64,000 nt of DNA from Chlorops oryzae (GCA_020466095.1 CM035807.1:96899848-96963847), one strand, 5' to 3'. Positions 24,676 through 38,270 are shown, counted from the stretch's first letter. Notes: generated by a model from the sequence alone, not told the origin. Numbers and translations are program-made.

Positions 24676-25045
24676 GGTCGGTAGAGCTGGAGAAACAATC
24701 GATAGCACTATCGATACTATCGATGGTTTTTCTATTGCTTTGGAAAGGTGGTGCAGGCGGTGACAGAGCGGGCTTTTTTGAAAAGGACAGATGCCTTCAA
24801 AATGTCCGCTTTCGATTATTAGAATTAGTCGAACTTATCGATTGTCGAAACTATCGATAGATCTCCAGGTCCAACGAGATAGAACCCATAAAAAGACAAG
24901 CTTACACAATTTTCATACCACATCACGACGCGAAAAATGATTAGAAATTCTGCGAGTCTTATGTGTCCTACTTTATAACCAAAATGAGAATTATAGAGGT
25001 CGTTCCAAACTGCGTTTGCTAAGCGTATACACTTATCGAGCATAT
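24676..25045 (+). repeat. ATCGAT-array repeat family, copy A (short array)
   Basis: Shares an ordered set of blocks with copies B and C. These are clustered ATCGAT near 24700-24722, TTTGGAAAGGTGG...GGCGGTGACAGAG near 24740, a short array of ATCGAT units (24814-24860), then TCTGCGAGTCTTATGTGTCC and CAAAATGAGAATTATAGA (24949-24998). The array has only about three units here. AGAGCTGGAGA at 24685 and TCTCCAGGTCC at 24861 are inverted to each other and may be hAT-like inner ends. A second fragment of the GGAAAGG block lies near 24494. Confidence 0.75.
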
Positions 25046-25078
25046 CGCCATCTTAAGCTAGTAAAAATGCAACTCTAA

Positions 25079-25599
25079 TAGCATGTTTCCACATAGTGCA
25101 TTAACTATATGCATTGAAGTTAACGCATATAGTTAATCACTGTCGTTTCCACTTGCGGACTGTGCATTAACTAACCAGCTGATTTCGTCGGAAGCTACTG
25201 TAAAAAAAAGTGCAAAATTGCCCTCTCTTAAATTTTGCTAGATATAAACGATATATGTTTATTTTACATTCTTCATTTGATTTCAATGTGTGAAAAAGCT
25301 TAAATAAACTTACTTACGCCTTGGACTTTTCATTTTCAATTTGATTTTTATTTCAGCAGTTCTTTTCATTTGACAGAACGGTTGTTATTTTACGTACTTT
25401 TTCATTGAGGGTTGAAATTTTTCGTACTTTTTGCAAACAAGTCGAAATGCAACCATGCTCTTTTATCTGCGTTAAATTTTAATGCATGCATTATTGAGGT
25501 GATTAACTTGACATTTTGGTATGGGTAATCTCATTTTTAATCATGCGTTAACGAGATAATGCAGGTAATTGAGTTAATGCACTATGTGGAAACATGCTA
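25079..25599. mobile_element. PIF/Harbinger-like non-autonomous element (521 bp)
   Basis: It has a perfect 28-bp terminal inverted repeat beginning TAGCATGTTTCCACATAGTG at both ends. It is flanked by the direct repeat TAA (25076-25078 and 25600-25602), the TWA target of PIF/Harbinger. No long frame is present. Internal copies of GTTAACGCATATAG and GCATTAAC echo the ends. Perfect termini imply recent movement. Confidence 0.8.
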
Positions 25600-27780
25600 T
25601 AATATTGAAAATCAGGTGATTTTCAAAAGGAAATCGATCTCGCCAAAAAAAATTAAAGTTTTTGTCGACATATATATCCTCCTTTGCAAACTGTCAGTAT
25701 TCGAGCAAACAACCCACACACGAATGAGATTTCGCTGACCAAATTTATCAGTTCCTAATCGCGATTTGAACAATTGAAATCAGCTGTTTAGCTAATGAAA
25801 ATCGCTTAATTGATAATTAATTCTCATTATGTTTTCATTACCGCTTATGAAGTATCTATAACAAATAAGTAGAGCCGTAGCATTATTGAAAATTTGAGCT
25901 TTCTGGACGATATCTAATAAAGTAAGAGAAAGTTTATTTTAATTATTTCTGATAATTACAAATGCTAATGTGGTACAACCAAAAGATGATTATCACATCA
26001 GACTGACTCACTTTTTCCCCCATTGAATTCACAAACCACAATAATCACAAACAAATTTATATATAAACAAATTTATGGCGTGACAAACCCATAAATCTGG
26101 TTGGTAAATACATAGGTTAATCCTTTGCAAATATTTGAATTACCTTCCCCCACCCAAAAAAAAAAAACAACAGACCGAGCAATGCTTTCGGCTTTAAGAC
26201 AACCCGAAACGAATTTGGAACTCTCTGCGGGGGTCTTTGTGCTTCGAGGGGCAGCAGAATATCATGTGACATTTTCACTTGAACGCATTTAACAATCGAT
26301 GCTCATGTCATTTCTAATTACCGCAAATGCAACATAATACGTCAGACGGACGCCCGTCGGATGGCGTGAGCCGAATGCAGTGTCGAGTGGGTGGTTCTGC
26401 TTGAAAGCGATATCAACATGCACCGTGATTAGTGGCAATCGAAATTTAATTCCGGACAAGAAATTCAACAAACACACGAACGTGAAGTTCAAGAAGTCAA
26501 TTGGTGTTTTGATATTGTTCAAACGTGCGAAAACACATGTTCAAGAAGCCCGCTGAAGACAAACCGAAAGAACAAAGCCCCAGCAACAAATGCAAGACCA
26601 AGACGGAGACGCTGGCAAGGAATGTCGCTCAAGGACTTTTTGATGCACTTTTGCGGCTTCGTGTGACATGGAAGGCAAATGATCGAAGGTTCTTGGAAGA
26701 CTCTCCCACTCTCTCTCTTTTCTCCCTCTCTCTCTCCTCTCCTCTCTCTCTCTCTTCAGTTTACGGTACTATTTAAGGTGAGTCATGGAATTTCTTTAAT
26801 TGAAAACGATTATGTAAATCAATTCGGTTGCAGGTCTGGCGAGACCACACATTGCGCACACATCGGAGAGTGCATTCGAAATCGTTGGTGCGCTCCGCCT
26901 TGCATACGAAATTCACAGTAAATTGTAAAATGTTGTTAACGTTAAGCAGCAATTTGCTCCACAATTGTTTACACAATCAGTTCAACTGTGCTGGGGAAAT
27001 GCATGTAAAATGGTGTCCTGTGTTGTTCTGCGGTAAGGCTTGGGTGGTGCGCGCTACTCCTGACCACAAAATGCAATGCCGTTCACCATGTCGCCGGCTG
27101 ACAACGGGATTCGAACGATTTGGAACATTCAATGTTCTGGTCTATAAAACGGAAATAATGTGCAGTGTTTAGCACCACTACACAATGACGCACTACTATG
27201 CAAAATAGATATCGATGTGTAGTTTTAGTTTTAGTTTTAGAGAAATACATGCACATGCTGACTGACCATTGTCATTCGTCGAGCCACAAAATCACAGTTA
27301 GACATTGGACTATGTAGAAAAGGTCCTTTGGTCGTTTGTAGGTATTACACAAATCGTGTTTATGTTCCATTCCGTTCCGTTCCGTTTCGATTCGATTTGA
27401 TCCGTTCGACGTTCCTTTCCATTCGACGTTGTTCTCCGTTGTTCTCCGTTTATTAGTATTGCATGAATACCTTTTGATATCGCTTGTCATTGGCCGTTGT
27501 CGGTTACAAAATGGATATGGCCATCGTTGTGGTAGCATAGAAAAGGATTTGCATTGAATTTTTTTTATTTCCTTTTTTTTTTTTTTTTGAAATCTACAGA
27601 ATGATGCACTCGCTTTGTCGCTAATGTCAGTACCGGCAATGAGTTTTGTGGTCTCCCTTTTACGCCTGGAATCGATCGCCTACCTTTGAATCATTCGAAC
27701 GATTGACACTGCTTGACAGCTCCGAATTGTCCTTTTTGGTTTTGAGAGCTCACAAATGAACAACGGAAAATGTATTTATT
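25600..27780. other. Non-coding stretch, no gene recognised
   Basis: Holds a CT-rich low-complexity tract at 26701-26757 and TTTTAGTTTTAG repeats at 27220-27240. The 115-codon frame near 26830-27170 has no family resemblance and overlaps frames on the other strand. Confidence 0.45.
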
Positions 27781-27784
27781 AACA

Positions 27785-28200
27785 AAAAGTAAGGGTGTTA
27801 TAGTCAGACGAGTCTGACCATACAATAACCGACGCAAATATGTATGTTTGAACAATTTTGAAAACAGGCCTTAGACCAATACCATTAAGACAAGGCAGGC
27901 CCGAAGAGAGAAACTTGGGGCCCGGGGATTTTTTTCCGGGGTCCTCACAGGAATGTGCGACCAAAAAAAAAAAAAAAAATTAAATGCCCTTGACAATTGT
28001 GGGCCCCTTCAGAAAGCCCAGGTCCGGGGGAAAATCCCCCTTTGCCACCCCCCTCTCTACAGGCCTGAGACAAGGTGTTCTGTAGATTTTTAATGCCGTT
28101 AAGACCGCCATATTCCGATTTTAGGTCCAATTTTTTATGAAAACCGCCCTCTTGCCACGCCCACTTTTCCTATTTTAGGAAATATATTATTGGAGGCTTA
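27785..28200. repeat. Dispersed repeat family 'S', copy 1, with nested hAT
   Basis: GAGTCTGACCATACAATA near 27808 and, beyond the nested element, CCGCCCTCTTGCCACGCCCA near 28146 are shared in the same order with 47855-48285 (GAGCCTGACAATACAATACC and CCGCCCTTATGCCACGCCCA). The intervening parts are diverged. I cannot name the family; the ends are not defined. Confidence 0.6.
27896..28067 (+). mobile_element. hAT MITE (172 bp), same family as 19800-19923
   Basis: Starts CAGGCCCGAAGAGAGAAACT and ends CCTCTCTACAGGCCTG (inverted, about 15 bp). It is flanked by the exact 8-bp duplication AGACAAGG (27888-27895 and 28068-28075). The interior has CCCGGGG and ATGTGCGACC, matching the other copy, plus a run of A at 27963-27979. 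Confidence 0.92.
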
Positions 28201-30865
28201 TACATATACTTATAAGCTCAAACTCGCGATTTTTGGGCAGTTTTGGGATTTTTGTGGCACACCCTAGTACTGGCGGTACCCTTAAAAATGGTTCATTCTC
28301 GAACTTGTTACACACAACCGCACAAACGCAATATACCCTCGAGACAGAGTGTGTCGGGTTTAAAAACGATTGGCTTCAAATTGTTGCTGACCTCTGACAA
28401 TGAGAAATATTTCAAAAATGGCGACTCCGCTTTACAATTTCGAGGACACGTTTTCTTTTTTAAGGAGGTACCTACATATGTGCCTCAAGATCTGAACCCC
28501 AAGAATAAAAGATTTCCTTCCCTCAAACATTTTCTAAGCAAACGATTATTTAGTTCTCAAATGAAATTGATCGTTTTCCATTTCCCCATTCGATTGTTTG
28601 GAGATTATTAACTCATTAGAAAGCAACGAACGTGTTCTGCTCCAGCCCCCCCATTCCCCTCCATTTGCTATACAATGTTGAAAAATTATTTCTTCGGTCA
28701 GTGCTCGATGCTCGGTGCTTTCTATTTCATTGACCAATGAACCACAAAGTGACTTTGAGCATCTTTGAAGGCACTTTGTGACTTCGTGACAAATCGAATT
28801 ATAACAAGTGCTACGAACTCGCTTAATAGAAAGCGCCAAACTAACTTCCCCATAAAACAGCTTCCGCCGTTAAACTCCCAATCGATTAAGGCGAACAGCA
28901 GCAGGAACACACGAAAAGAAGTCACCAAAAAATAAATAAAAAATAAAGTAAAATGGCCAAAAAAAAAAGCTACAAAAGCAAGCGTCTCTGGTAACACTTG
29001 ACGACATTTTGATTTATCGTTCGCAATGCTGCAGGAAATAAATTTTATTTCGCACTAGATTCACTTGAACTTGAAGTAACAGTCGCGCAAAAGGACTCGG
29101 AGTTGGTGTCGAGTCAAGATGAAGCGTTCACGGAATCAATACGGAATTACTTTCACCGTCGCGTCGCGCCGTGATCTTCTGCGTTGTTGGCACTTCCATT
29201 TTTTCGGCAATCCTTTAAGGCAATGCTGCGAATTCCATTTCGAATAGCGAGAAATCGTAAAAATGCTTCCCCATGAATCGTCGTCGTCGTCGTCTTCGTC
29301 GTCGTCAGGAGCAGGAGTCCTTGAGCGTGGAGCACATGGTGGGCCCCTGTCAAGATGCAATCAGTGGCGGCACTTTGCCACTTTACGATTTCCGTTACCA
29401 TTTCTACCTCGATTTCGCCTTTTCGCCCAGTTTTTTTTTTTTGTCTCATGTCCTTGAAGGTGCAATAATTCGTGCCCTTGCTGCGCAGTAATGTGATTTT
29501 CTTGTTGCCACAATAAAAATGATTTATTTTCTTACTTCCGATTCTCGATAGCCGGAACATTTCTCGAACATTGGGCCCGCTCCATTGAATTATTGTTTAT
29601 TGAAAAACAACATCGAGGTCATTTGGTTTCAGCGAGTGAAAGTCCAAAGAACTCATGAAATTGATTTTCTCGAAGGCTGGAATGAAAACATCATCAAATT
29701 GATGCTTGAATTAATGCTTTAACAATTGCCTCCCAAAGGACGTCATTTGTCTCGAACTGAGATTGTTTGAAAACAAAAAGAAAAGAAAAGAAAATCGATC
29801 TCAGTTCACTTCCGTTGACAATAAAAACCAGAACCAAAAAAAAAAAAAACCAAAAAACAAAAACCTCTATCGATGAACTCCGTTGGATCCTTAACCTTAC
29901 CCCATAACAATTCCAATAAATAGAAAAATGTAATAAGTACTTTCCCTTCCATAAAAATTTTAAAATCAATAAATATCAGAGCACTCCACTGAGAAGAGAC
30001 CTGCTGTGCTGTGCTGAGCTAAACTGAGCTGTCTGCCTCTGAACGAGCGGGAGCGCTCCGCCCGATTCATCGCAAAATAAACAATTCATCTGAAATGGAT
30101 AAATCTCAATTGTTTTCCTGCTGCTTACTCATTCAACCCGTCACAAAATTCACTCGAATTTGAACAAATCGAATATTGGAATTTTTTATTAATTTTCTTT
30201 TTTTTTTTTTTTTGATGGCTTCTCATTGCGGTTGAGCTGAATTGACATTTGTTTTGGGTTTTCAAATTTAAATTTAAATAAATATTAATTGCGATAATGT
30301 GCAAAACTTTTTTTTTTTAGTTTTTATTGCATGTCCTGCTGTTATTTAATATGATCCATTACCATGCCATGGTGAAAGTTTGACTCTGTGAAGCTTTTGA
30401 GGCAATATCTAAAACAGCTTAACCCATTTAATGCTAAAAAAATAATTCCAAAACTTGTCAAAATCGCAAACAAACTCAGAACAACGGGTTACCCGCCAGT
30501 GAATTTTGCACCTTTATTGAGATGGAATTGCATCATTCGTTTGTGCCTCTGAAGTTTTCCATTTTTTCTCCCTTGTGTAAAATCGATCGATTTGAAAGTT
30601 TTCAATCAAGGAACTTCCAGATTTTTTGACTGTTTCCAAGAATTTCGGTCATATGAATGTCCTCATTGGAGCATATAATAATTCGACAAAAGCCGTTGCA
30701 TATGCTTTAACTTTTGTGAAAATTTTTACGATTGGCAAACTCGTGTAAAATCGGGATTAGCTTTGTCGCCGTTTATATTAGGCGACAAATCAGCGGCGGC
30801 AATGATGGTTTGATGGCGAAGGTTGCTCGGGGATGTGGTATGGGGGCGTTTGTCTCTCCTCGCCA
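28201..30865. other. Non-coding stretch, no gene recognised
   Basis: Contains TCGTCG triplet runs near 29278-29310 (low-complexity Ser/Arg or Asp frames only), A-runs and T-runs. No exon with splice sites and homology. Confidence 0.5.
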
Positions 30866-31041
30866 CAGTACCGTAGTAACGGGGGAGGCGAAGAAGGCAG
30901 CCACCCCGGGCGCAAAATCATATTTCAATTTTTATGAAGTTATTTTTATTCAGGCCGGTTAGAGGGGCCGGAATTTCCTGCAAGGTGCATGCATTGTGCC
31001 CATACCTGGCCCGGGCGCCGAGACGTCTCGCTACGCCACTG
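30866..31041 (-). mobile_element. GC-rich hAT MITE (176 bp)
   Basis: On the minus strand it starts CAGTGGCGTAGCGAGACG, a classic hAT MITE end. The other end reads CAGTACCGTAGTAACGGGGG on the plus strand. The flanking duplication is CCTCGCCA (30858-30865) against CCTCGCCG (31042-31049), 7 of 8 identical. Its GC content is clearly higher than the surroundings. No coding capacity. Confidence 0.85.
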
Positions 31042-31590
31042 CCTCGCCGTGCAAATTTTCGAAAAATCCCGCTATGTAAAAAACGTTATCTGGCGATGCT
31101 GTGTCAAATCCAAAGAAACGTTGCATATTTCAAGGATGTTCCACAGAAAATTGTATATTTTATCCCGTGCAAACATATGAAACTTATATTGCTTCTCAAA
31201 CTCTTAGTGGAGTGCCCCTTAAATAGCTAAAAGGCCTAACGTCGATCCTACATAGGTACCAAGGAACACCAAATAAGTGAAAATAATAAAAAGAGAATCG
31301 TCCTGATTAAAAATCAAAAAAAAAAAAAATAAATAAAAGGTCAACACCGAATTTAACGCCACCCATTGCTATTGACATTCCGTTTTCAATATGTTGACAC
31401 TTCATTTCGCTCCCTAGCCCCACGGCCATTGCGCGCGCATTAAAGACCATTAAATTACTCTCAAAGACAACTTCCGTTTCCGCTTAACATAAACGAATTA
31501 AAATTTGAATTCGAGAAAGATTTTTGGAATTGGATTTGGTTGCGAGGAATTTAGCAGATTTGTTCGCTTTAAACGATTCTCTCTATCCCT

Positions 31591-31612
31591 CCCCCCCCCC
31601 CCCCCCCCCCCC
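31591..31612. repeat. Poly-C run (22 nt)
   Basis: An uninterrupted run of C. Its length may be an assembly or sequencing approximation. Confidence 0.9.
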
Positions 31613-32883
31613 GCGCTTGCTAGCAAAAAGTTTTTCCCCGACAATTTCGTGTCTTGGAAGTTTTCGAAGAGTCTACGCAATTCCCTCTGCTCTTCTTCTC
31701 TGTCTGCTGAGTGGTACGCCAAGTCGGTATATGTATATGCATATTTAAAGTAGATTTACTTGCTCCCTGCGGGAACATTGTCTTCATTCGGTGTCCTTGG
31801 TTCACTCCCGCATATCCGCGAAGCTCCCACCACTTTAAATTGTCTTTCCGTTAAGTTGGCTATGGGTCGATTGTCTCTGTGTCTACACACACACAATCGC
31901 ACACACACACACAAGCACAGTTTTTGTCTGCCAGTTGCCTTTTTCGAAATTCAACGGTACCAGGCCATTGTTCATACTGGGGTTTGCGTATGTGTGTGTG
32001 TGTTTTAGTGTGCTGGCCCTTTTTTCCTTCTTCTGTTTAAGTTGCAATTATTTAATGTCCCTCAAGGATTTCCACTCATTATGTTAATTTACTCGCCTCG
32101 ATGATACGCTGGACAAGACACTGAAACGACTTCGCTCCTTATTGCCATTGTTTGCCCGTCTGGCCACCCGCCTTCCTGATTGCCTGTTTGGGCCGATCGT
32201 AGGACCTTCTTTTGCTCCAATTTGATGCGTCGTTATATTTATGTGGCGTTACTGGTGCGGCGTTTGCGAAGCGAAGAACTGTTGAATTAAAAGTAAACTT
32301 CAACTTTCGCCGAAATATCAAAATATTTAACAATTTAATTAAAACTTTTGCGGAAAGTTCATAAATTACGCAAAACAAAAAGACATTCCTTTGGAGCATT
32401 CACTTTTTTTCCGGCTGTGGTCGTTCGAATGCATTTAATGGAGCATCTATATACATATGTATATGTATGATTGTAGAATTTCTTCAATGGATCTATTGAA
32501 TTTTTTGTATATTTCCTTAAAATCCTGTAACGATTCCGGCGTCCGTCGCCTCGTCCATGGCACACCTTATCCTTTTCTTAAACTCTCAATTATTTTTAAA
32601 AAGAAAACTTTTCTCGGAATTTATTAAAGCAATTTCGCGAAGTAATCATCATCTCTACAGCTACCCAACGGAGTCCCCCCTTAGCTAATCGCATCAAACG
32701 CCCTCTAATAAGCTTATTGCTAATTTTTGACCCAAACGCACATTAAGAAAATTAGAAAATTCACCTGAAAAGAAAGAAAAATAATAAAGAAAAACAAAAC
32801 AAAACGAGAAAAAAAAGCAATCCTCCTTAGGCGTTCTTTTTCGTCGAAATCATGCCATAAACGAAATTACTCCAAAACGTTCC

Positions 32884-32886
<3 letters not shown>

Positions 32887-32919
<33 letters not shown>
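32887..32919. repeat. (AG)n microsatellite
   Basis: Sixteen AG units in a row. Confidence 0.95.
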
Positions 32920-32924
<5 letters not shown>

Positions 32925-34559
32925 CTCCATTCTTCAAGAAAATATGCTCGAAATGTTGAACTGTCATGTCCAATTTATGTATGTAAGGCCCGAAAAGAAG
33001 GCAGGAAGAAGCAACGAAAAAATTGTCAGAATATTTCTTATTTACATTTCTTTTTTTCTTTTTTTTTGCTCCTTTTTCTTGCCTTGAACTTCTTTCAGGT
33101 ACGGTTAAAAGGGACAAGCCATTACGGCTAAACTGCCTTGAAACACCTCCAGCGTGTGAAGCAAGGCGAATATGAACAACAAGCGGAGGAAATCAGCTTC
33201 AAAACAAAAAACCCGACAAGAAACTTGAGCTGTCAGAAAAAATGACATCCGAATTGCCACCGGGACGAATGAAGAGAGTAGAAAGAAGAAGAAGAAGAAA
33301 CTCCAACAAATAAACAGAAAGTTTAGAAGGGAAAGCAATATAAATATGCTGAGAAAAAAGTCCGAGGAAAAGCAAAAAAAAAAAAAATTTAAAGAATGGA
33401 AAGAACACAAATAGCGCTAAACATAGCACCCGAAAATGAAAAACCAAAGCTGACAGATGACTCAGCCCGCCTCCCTCAACTGAAGGAAGCATATTTTCAT
33501 AATAAGCTTTTGCGATATGACTTGAAGGATTCCCAGTTAGCACAGGGGATAATTCACTTCGAATGACCTAGTTTCCGGGAATAATTGGCGGTTTAAGGGA
33601 TAATTTTAAAAATAAAATAAAAAATCCAATTTTATTTTTGGCGCTTGGTTTATTTTCTGCTGGATTTGCCCCCATAGGCCAGGATATGAAAAATTTTCGC
33701 CAAAAAATTGAGCCTGGATTTTGCGAACAACTTTAGTAATATGAACAGGCCATGAAAAAATAAGTTCACTCCATCCAGACTCTACTCTACAATTTGCCCC
33801 TTTAACTATCATTTCCATTGAAATTTATTTCTTTTGAAGAATTTTACCAAAAACTTTCCAAACCAACCCTCAAAAGTGCTCAATTTCTAATTCAACAGTC
33901 CGCAAAAGCTCTTCAACTTCTTAAAAAGAAGAAACAAAAATTCTATTATCCAAACTCTTCGAACGAAAACCGCTCTCAATCAACACCTTCGCGGTTGAAT
34001 CAATAACTAGCTATCATCCATCTCTTTGCTCGTCACTCGCCCTTTTCATTTCGCCCAGGAAGCACCCTCTAATCCTGCACACAAAGTACTCATTTCGTAA
34101 TGCCACATCGTGTTGCCTGGCAATCACAAAAGTCTTGCCATATCTTTCACATTTTAAATATCAACAATGGAATAAAACAACTCTGAATGAAACAAGGATG
34201 TTATTATTTCATGATAGGGATAATTCGATTCCGTTTCGTTTTTTAACCGTTCTTCTTATTCTTCTGTTATTCTGAGTTTTCTTAATTTTAAATATCGAAA
34301 AATTAATTGTCACTAAATTAGTTAATAGTGCATAAAATTGTTATTTTAATATTTGTTAAATTAGTATGTAGTAAGTTATTGTAAAAACGTTAAATTATAC
34401 ATTTTCTTTTGAATGTGTGTGTTTTCTTAATGTAAAAAGATAGCACTGAAATATGTTGGTCAGTGCAATATTAAATATATTAATGTACCTACTATGAAAA
34501 AGCAACAATTTTAATAAATTAATATGACAAAAAGATTAAAAGATCTATGAATGATTGCG

Positions 34560-35560
34560 GTGCTAAACTATCGATTGTTTCAAACTATCGAAAACATCGA
34601 TGCTTTTTAAAGACTATCGATAGTTTTGATTCATTTACATTTACTTTAAGCCTTGGAAAGGTGGAGGTGGCGGTGACAGAGGGTTTCTTCTTTTTGAAAT
34701 CGATAGATTCTTAAAAATTTCCTTTTAAGATTAGGGCGAGAGTCACTCAGAAAATCATCTTTCGATTATCACAATTATCGATTGTCATATTATCGATATC
34801 GAAACTATCGATTCTAGAAACTATCATTTATCGAAACTATCGATTGTTGAAAATATCAATCATTGAAGCTATCGATTGTTGAATCTATCGATAATTTTGA
34901 CTATCGATATACATATGTATGAAAATATCGATTAACTTAACGATCGATTATTGACCCTACCAATTATTGAAAAAATCGATTATTGAACCGACCGAATATT
35001 CAAAAAAATCGATTGCTGAAAAAATCGATTATTGAAACAATCGGTTTTTGAATATATCGATTATCTAAACTATCGATTATCGAACTGTCGATTATTGAAC
35101 TATCGATAGCTCTAAAAACCTAATAAATAAGGCAAACCTACACACCTTCTGGCTTCATCACGCCGTCAAAAGCCTTTAGAAATACTGCGAGTCTTATGTG
35201 TCCCATTTTACAAACAAAATGAGAATTATAGGCGTCATGCTGAACTGCGTATACTATGGTTAAAAAATATACAAAATTGAGTAAGAAAGGCTTTAAAATT
35301 CGGCTCCTTGTACATAACTTCGCGATATAAATTGAGGAAGTTTTTATTATAGGACCACCATTAAATTTTAAATTTAAAACTTTCATATGGTGGATATTTA
35401 AATGTAAAACATCTCAAACATGCTTGATTGAAACCACTAGCATTTACCCAAACAAATTAATTTAAGTTTTAAAATATCTCTTCCGATAGTACTATCGAGA
35501 CAATTGATATTTCAGTTTATCAACTATCGAGACTATCGATAGCTCTCCAGCTCTGGGACA
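34560..35560 (+). repeat. ATCGAT-array repeat family, copy B (long array)
   Basis: The order of blocks matches copies A and C. Clustered ATCGAT lies at 34568-34628, the GGAAAGGTGG...GGCGGTGACAGAGGG block near 34654, and an array of a 16-bp unit (TATCGATTATTGAAAN) from about 34765 to 35110. Then come ATAAATAAGGCAAACCTACA, TCTTATGTGTCCCATTTTAC and the GAATTATAGGCGTCATGCTG block. A further ATCGAT cluster at 35490-35540 ends CTCTCCAGCTCTG, the reverse of a CAGAGCTGGAGAG hAT-type end. No coding frame. Confidence 0.8.
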
Positions 35561-38270
35561 TGGCCATGTTTCGTCACGTCGCCACTCGTGACTCATCAGC
35601 GACCTACTTTGATTTTTGTTGAAATGGTTTTGTTTAATATTGATATTTATGAGATGTAAATAAATATATACATATATACAGTATATATTATATTTATATC
35701 GAGAACGACGAAATGCTGGAAATGGAGCTGGCGATGGAGTTGCAGCATCAACTATTCCCTGCTAACAAGCAACTTTCACAACAAAATTCCGTATTTATTT
35801 AGTTGTTGCATCGCACCAGGAACTTCGGCTAGCACCAACGCGGAGCGTACATTGTTGAATGCATGCGTCGCTCCAATCTGGTCGCTGTAACCTGCTGCAA
35901 CTTCGGTTCAAAGTTTAATTCACTAGACAACAAAAACAACAACAACAACAACACGTAGGCGAGCAAACTAAGCACTTCGGCTGCGGATCCCCAAACTCCA
36001 TAAAAATGAAAACTTTCATACGAGAGCGAAAAACTTTTGCACCGCATTTCGCGGTTTCACTGTAAAACAGTCTCCAATGGGGATCCTCGTGTCAGGGTGT
36101 GGCTTCGCTGGAAGGATTTTCGGCGAAATCTTGAATGAGACGGACTCAAGCGAATTTGGTTGGAAGTATTTTTGGGGAAGCAACTTTACAAAATTAAGTA
36201 CCCAAGGATATGAAGACATTGTCCTTCTAATTCGTTTTTCGTTTTTCCGTTTTTTCTATCATATGACCTTCCACAAAATTAAGTCGGCGCATTAATACAA
36301 CAAGCACGATTTATTCCTGATTAATTTTCTTCCATGATAAATCTTTAATTCCGCTTTTGCCCAATCCTTTGTCTTCGAAGTCAAGTGCGTACCTCGGTCT
36401 TCCGCCGCCAATTGAATGAGAGAGTCGAAAGGAAAGTGGAGGAGAAAGCAGACAACTACCTTCAGACACTTGAGCATGTTTTTCGCATTCTCGAACTAAC
36501 TAACCGAATAATTATTTCATAGCCAAATCACATAACGAGAACGAACAATGCAGCGAGCTGAGAAAGGTTAAAAAAAAATAAATAAATACAACAAAAACTA
36601 CTCTCAGACTTTCCAGACAAAATACGCAGCCAGACAAATAGGCACACTCGGCCACAGTCTGCCCTTAGTCAACCTCATTCGTATGGAAATGCTATTATAG
36701 GAACTTCATTCTGTTTGTTAGGAGCACATTTCCTAGGATCCTTTACATTTTTTCCTCTTGCTTTTTTATTATTATTATTTTTTTTTTTTTGTTGAATGGC
36801 CACAAGAGTTTTTTGTCGCCGGCGAAAGTAGCTCAAAGCATGGTCGCAACATCAAGTGTAAATACATTTTAAGACCTTAAGACGAACAAAAAAAAATTCT
36901 GTTGCAGCTATAAAATTAAATTCAGCAATCTCAAAGCTTTTGGTGATGGAACCTTCTCAAGTGCTTATCTCCATGCCTCAAATGGTAAGCCTTATCGTTT
37001 CGAAGCAACTTAGTCATGTAATTGAACTGATTTCGAACGGCAGCCAATTCCATCTCCGCATACCAAATCACAGCGTCAGTGATCTAGGATAAGAGAGTCA
37101 TACTGCATGCCAGGATAACAATAGCCAAACGAGCTGGGCATACTTACACTCACGCACAGTGTCGCATGCAAGTCGACATTCGGTGGCAAAAAGGAAAAAC
37201 CGCAGACAATGTCAAAACTATGAAATAAAAAAAAAAAAGGAAAAGCAAAAGGAAAACCTAACGAAAAAGTCAAGGAAAACGGAGAATACATTTCGGAAAG
37301 TCAAAATGTACTCGCATTATCGAGGCAATAAAAACGAGATTCAACGCAAATCCGCAAAACAATTTACATATTTTTCGAATGGGATAAAACAAAAGTCAGT
37401 CGGAGTTGAAGGCGGACGCGGAAAAGGAGCTGGAGTCGGTGGCGGAGTCGGTTGCGGAGTAGTAGTAGTAGCAGTCGCAGTCGTAGTCAGAGTCACAATC
37501 GAAGCGGCATTCGCAGTCGGAGACGTAGTTGTTCACTTCCGGGCTCATGTGCTTAGTTATATGGGAATCAAGCAGGAGGCAAACACACGACAGTAAGGAG
37601 GGAGTTCGCGCAGCTCCTTCCACTGAAAACAATCAAAATTTTCCGAGCAGTAGTAATCTACGGACTTACTTCAATCTGGTAACGGCGCCGATCAACGAAT
37701 TTTTCCGATGATTCGAGTGCATAAATTTTCCAATTTTCAATTTCACAAAATCAGCAATAGAAATGAGCTTAACAAGCAATCAAAACTTCAAATGGAAAAC
37801 ATTCAAAAAAAAAAAATAGCTTCCATTTTAAACTATTTATTTGCAAAGCTTAAGCGGATTAAAAGAGCTTAACTTCGCAAGCGCTTTTAGCCAAATAGCA
37901 TCGAAAATCAACGGACGTGTTGAAAGGATTAGCACACATATGCGCGGCGAACATTTAAACATAGATTTTAACATTTCACTCAATGGCTTTAATGTGTTTG
38001 CTTAAGGGAAAAGGCGAGGACGTTGATTAAGGCTTTAGAACAAAAGAAGATTAACAGCTCCAAATCTTCAATTTATTTCGTGATTAGATATCCTTTCACA
38101 CACTTCATTGGGGGAGCGAATTAAAAGATTTTCAAATTTGGTCTTCTTTGAGAATGAAAGTTCTTCACAGAGCTTAAAAACTCTTGATCGTGGCCTTTGA
38201 GCAGCTCTCCTCCAGTTGTGTTAGTTTAAAACTGAGCTCTGGAAAAAGTTGAGCTCCATATTAACATGTA
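35561..38270. other. Non-coding stretch, no gene recognised
   Basis: Contains a CAA run at 35929-35951 and an imperfect GTCGGAGTC/GTAGTC hexamer-like tract at 37390-37530. That tract gives Gly/Val frames on one strand and Ser/Asp frames on the other. No supported exon. Confidence 0.5.

Larger units (their letters stand above)
31050..34555. other. Non-coding stretch with long homopolymers, no gene recognised
   Basis: Includes a 22-base C-run at 31591-31612, a (GA)16 run at 32887-32919, CA and TG tracts near 31887-31915 and 31990-32002, and T/A-rich tracts around 33050-33070 and 33375. No exon supported. Confidence 0.5.

Noticed and set aside
27100..27125. tRNA-like B box on the minus strand (CGTTCGAATCC)
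   Set aside because: The flanking bases do not form a T-arm stem and no A box or cloverleaf lies upstream.
26828..27172. 114-codon plus-strand frame
   Set aside because: No recognisable domain, mixed composition, and a competing minus-strand frame over part of it.
33105..33543. Two overlapping minus-strand frames of over 100 codons rich in Phe and Leu
   Set aside because: They arise from A-rich plus-strand sequence and overlap each other in different frames. No signal, domain or splice site supports them.
37159..37596. 145-codon plus-strand frame
   Set aside because: The first half is Lys-rich low complexity and the second half translates GTCGGAGTC-type repeats into Gly/Val. The reverse strand gives an equally open Ser/Asp frame.
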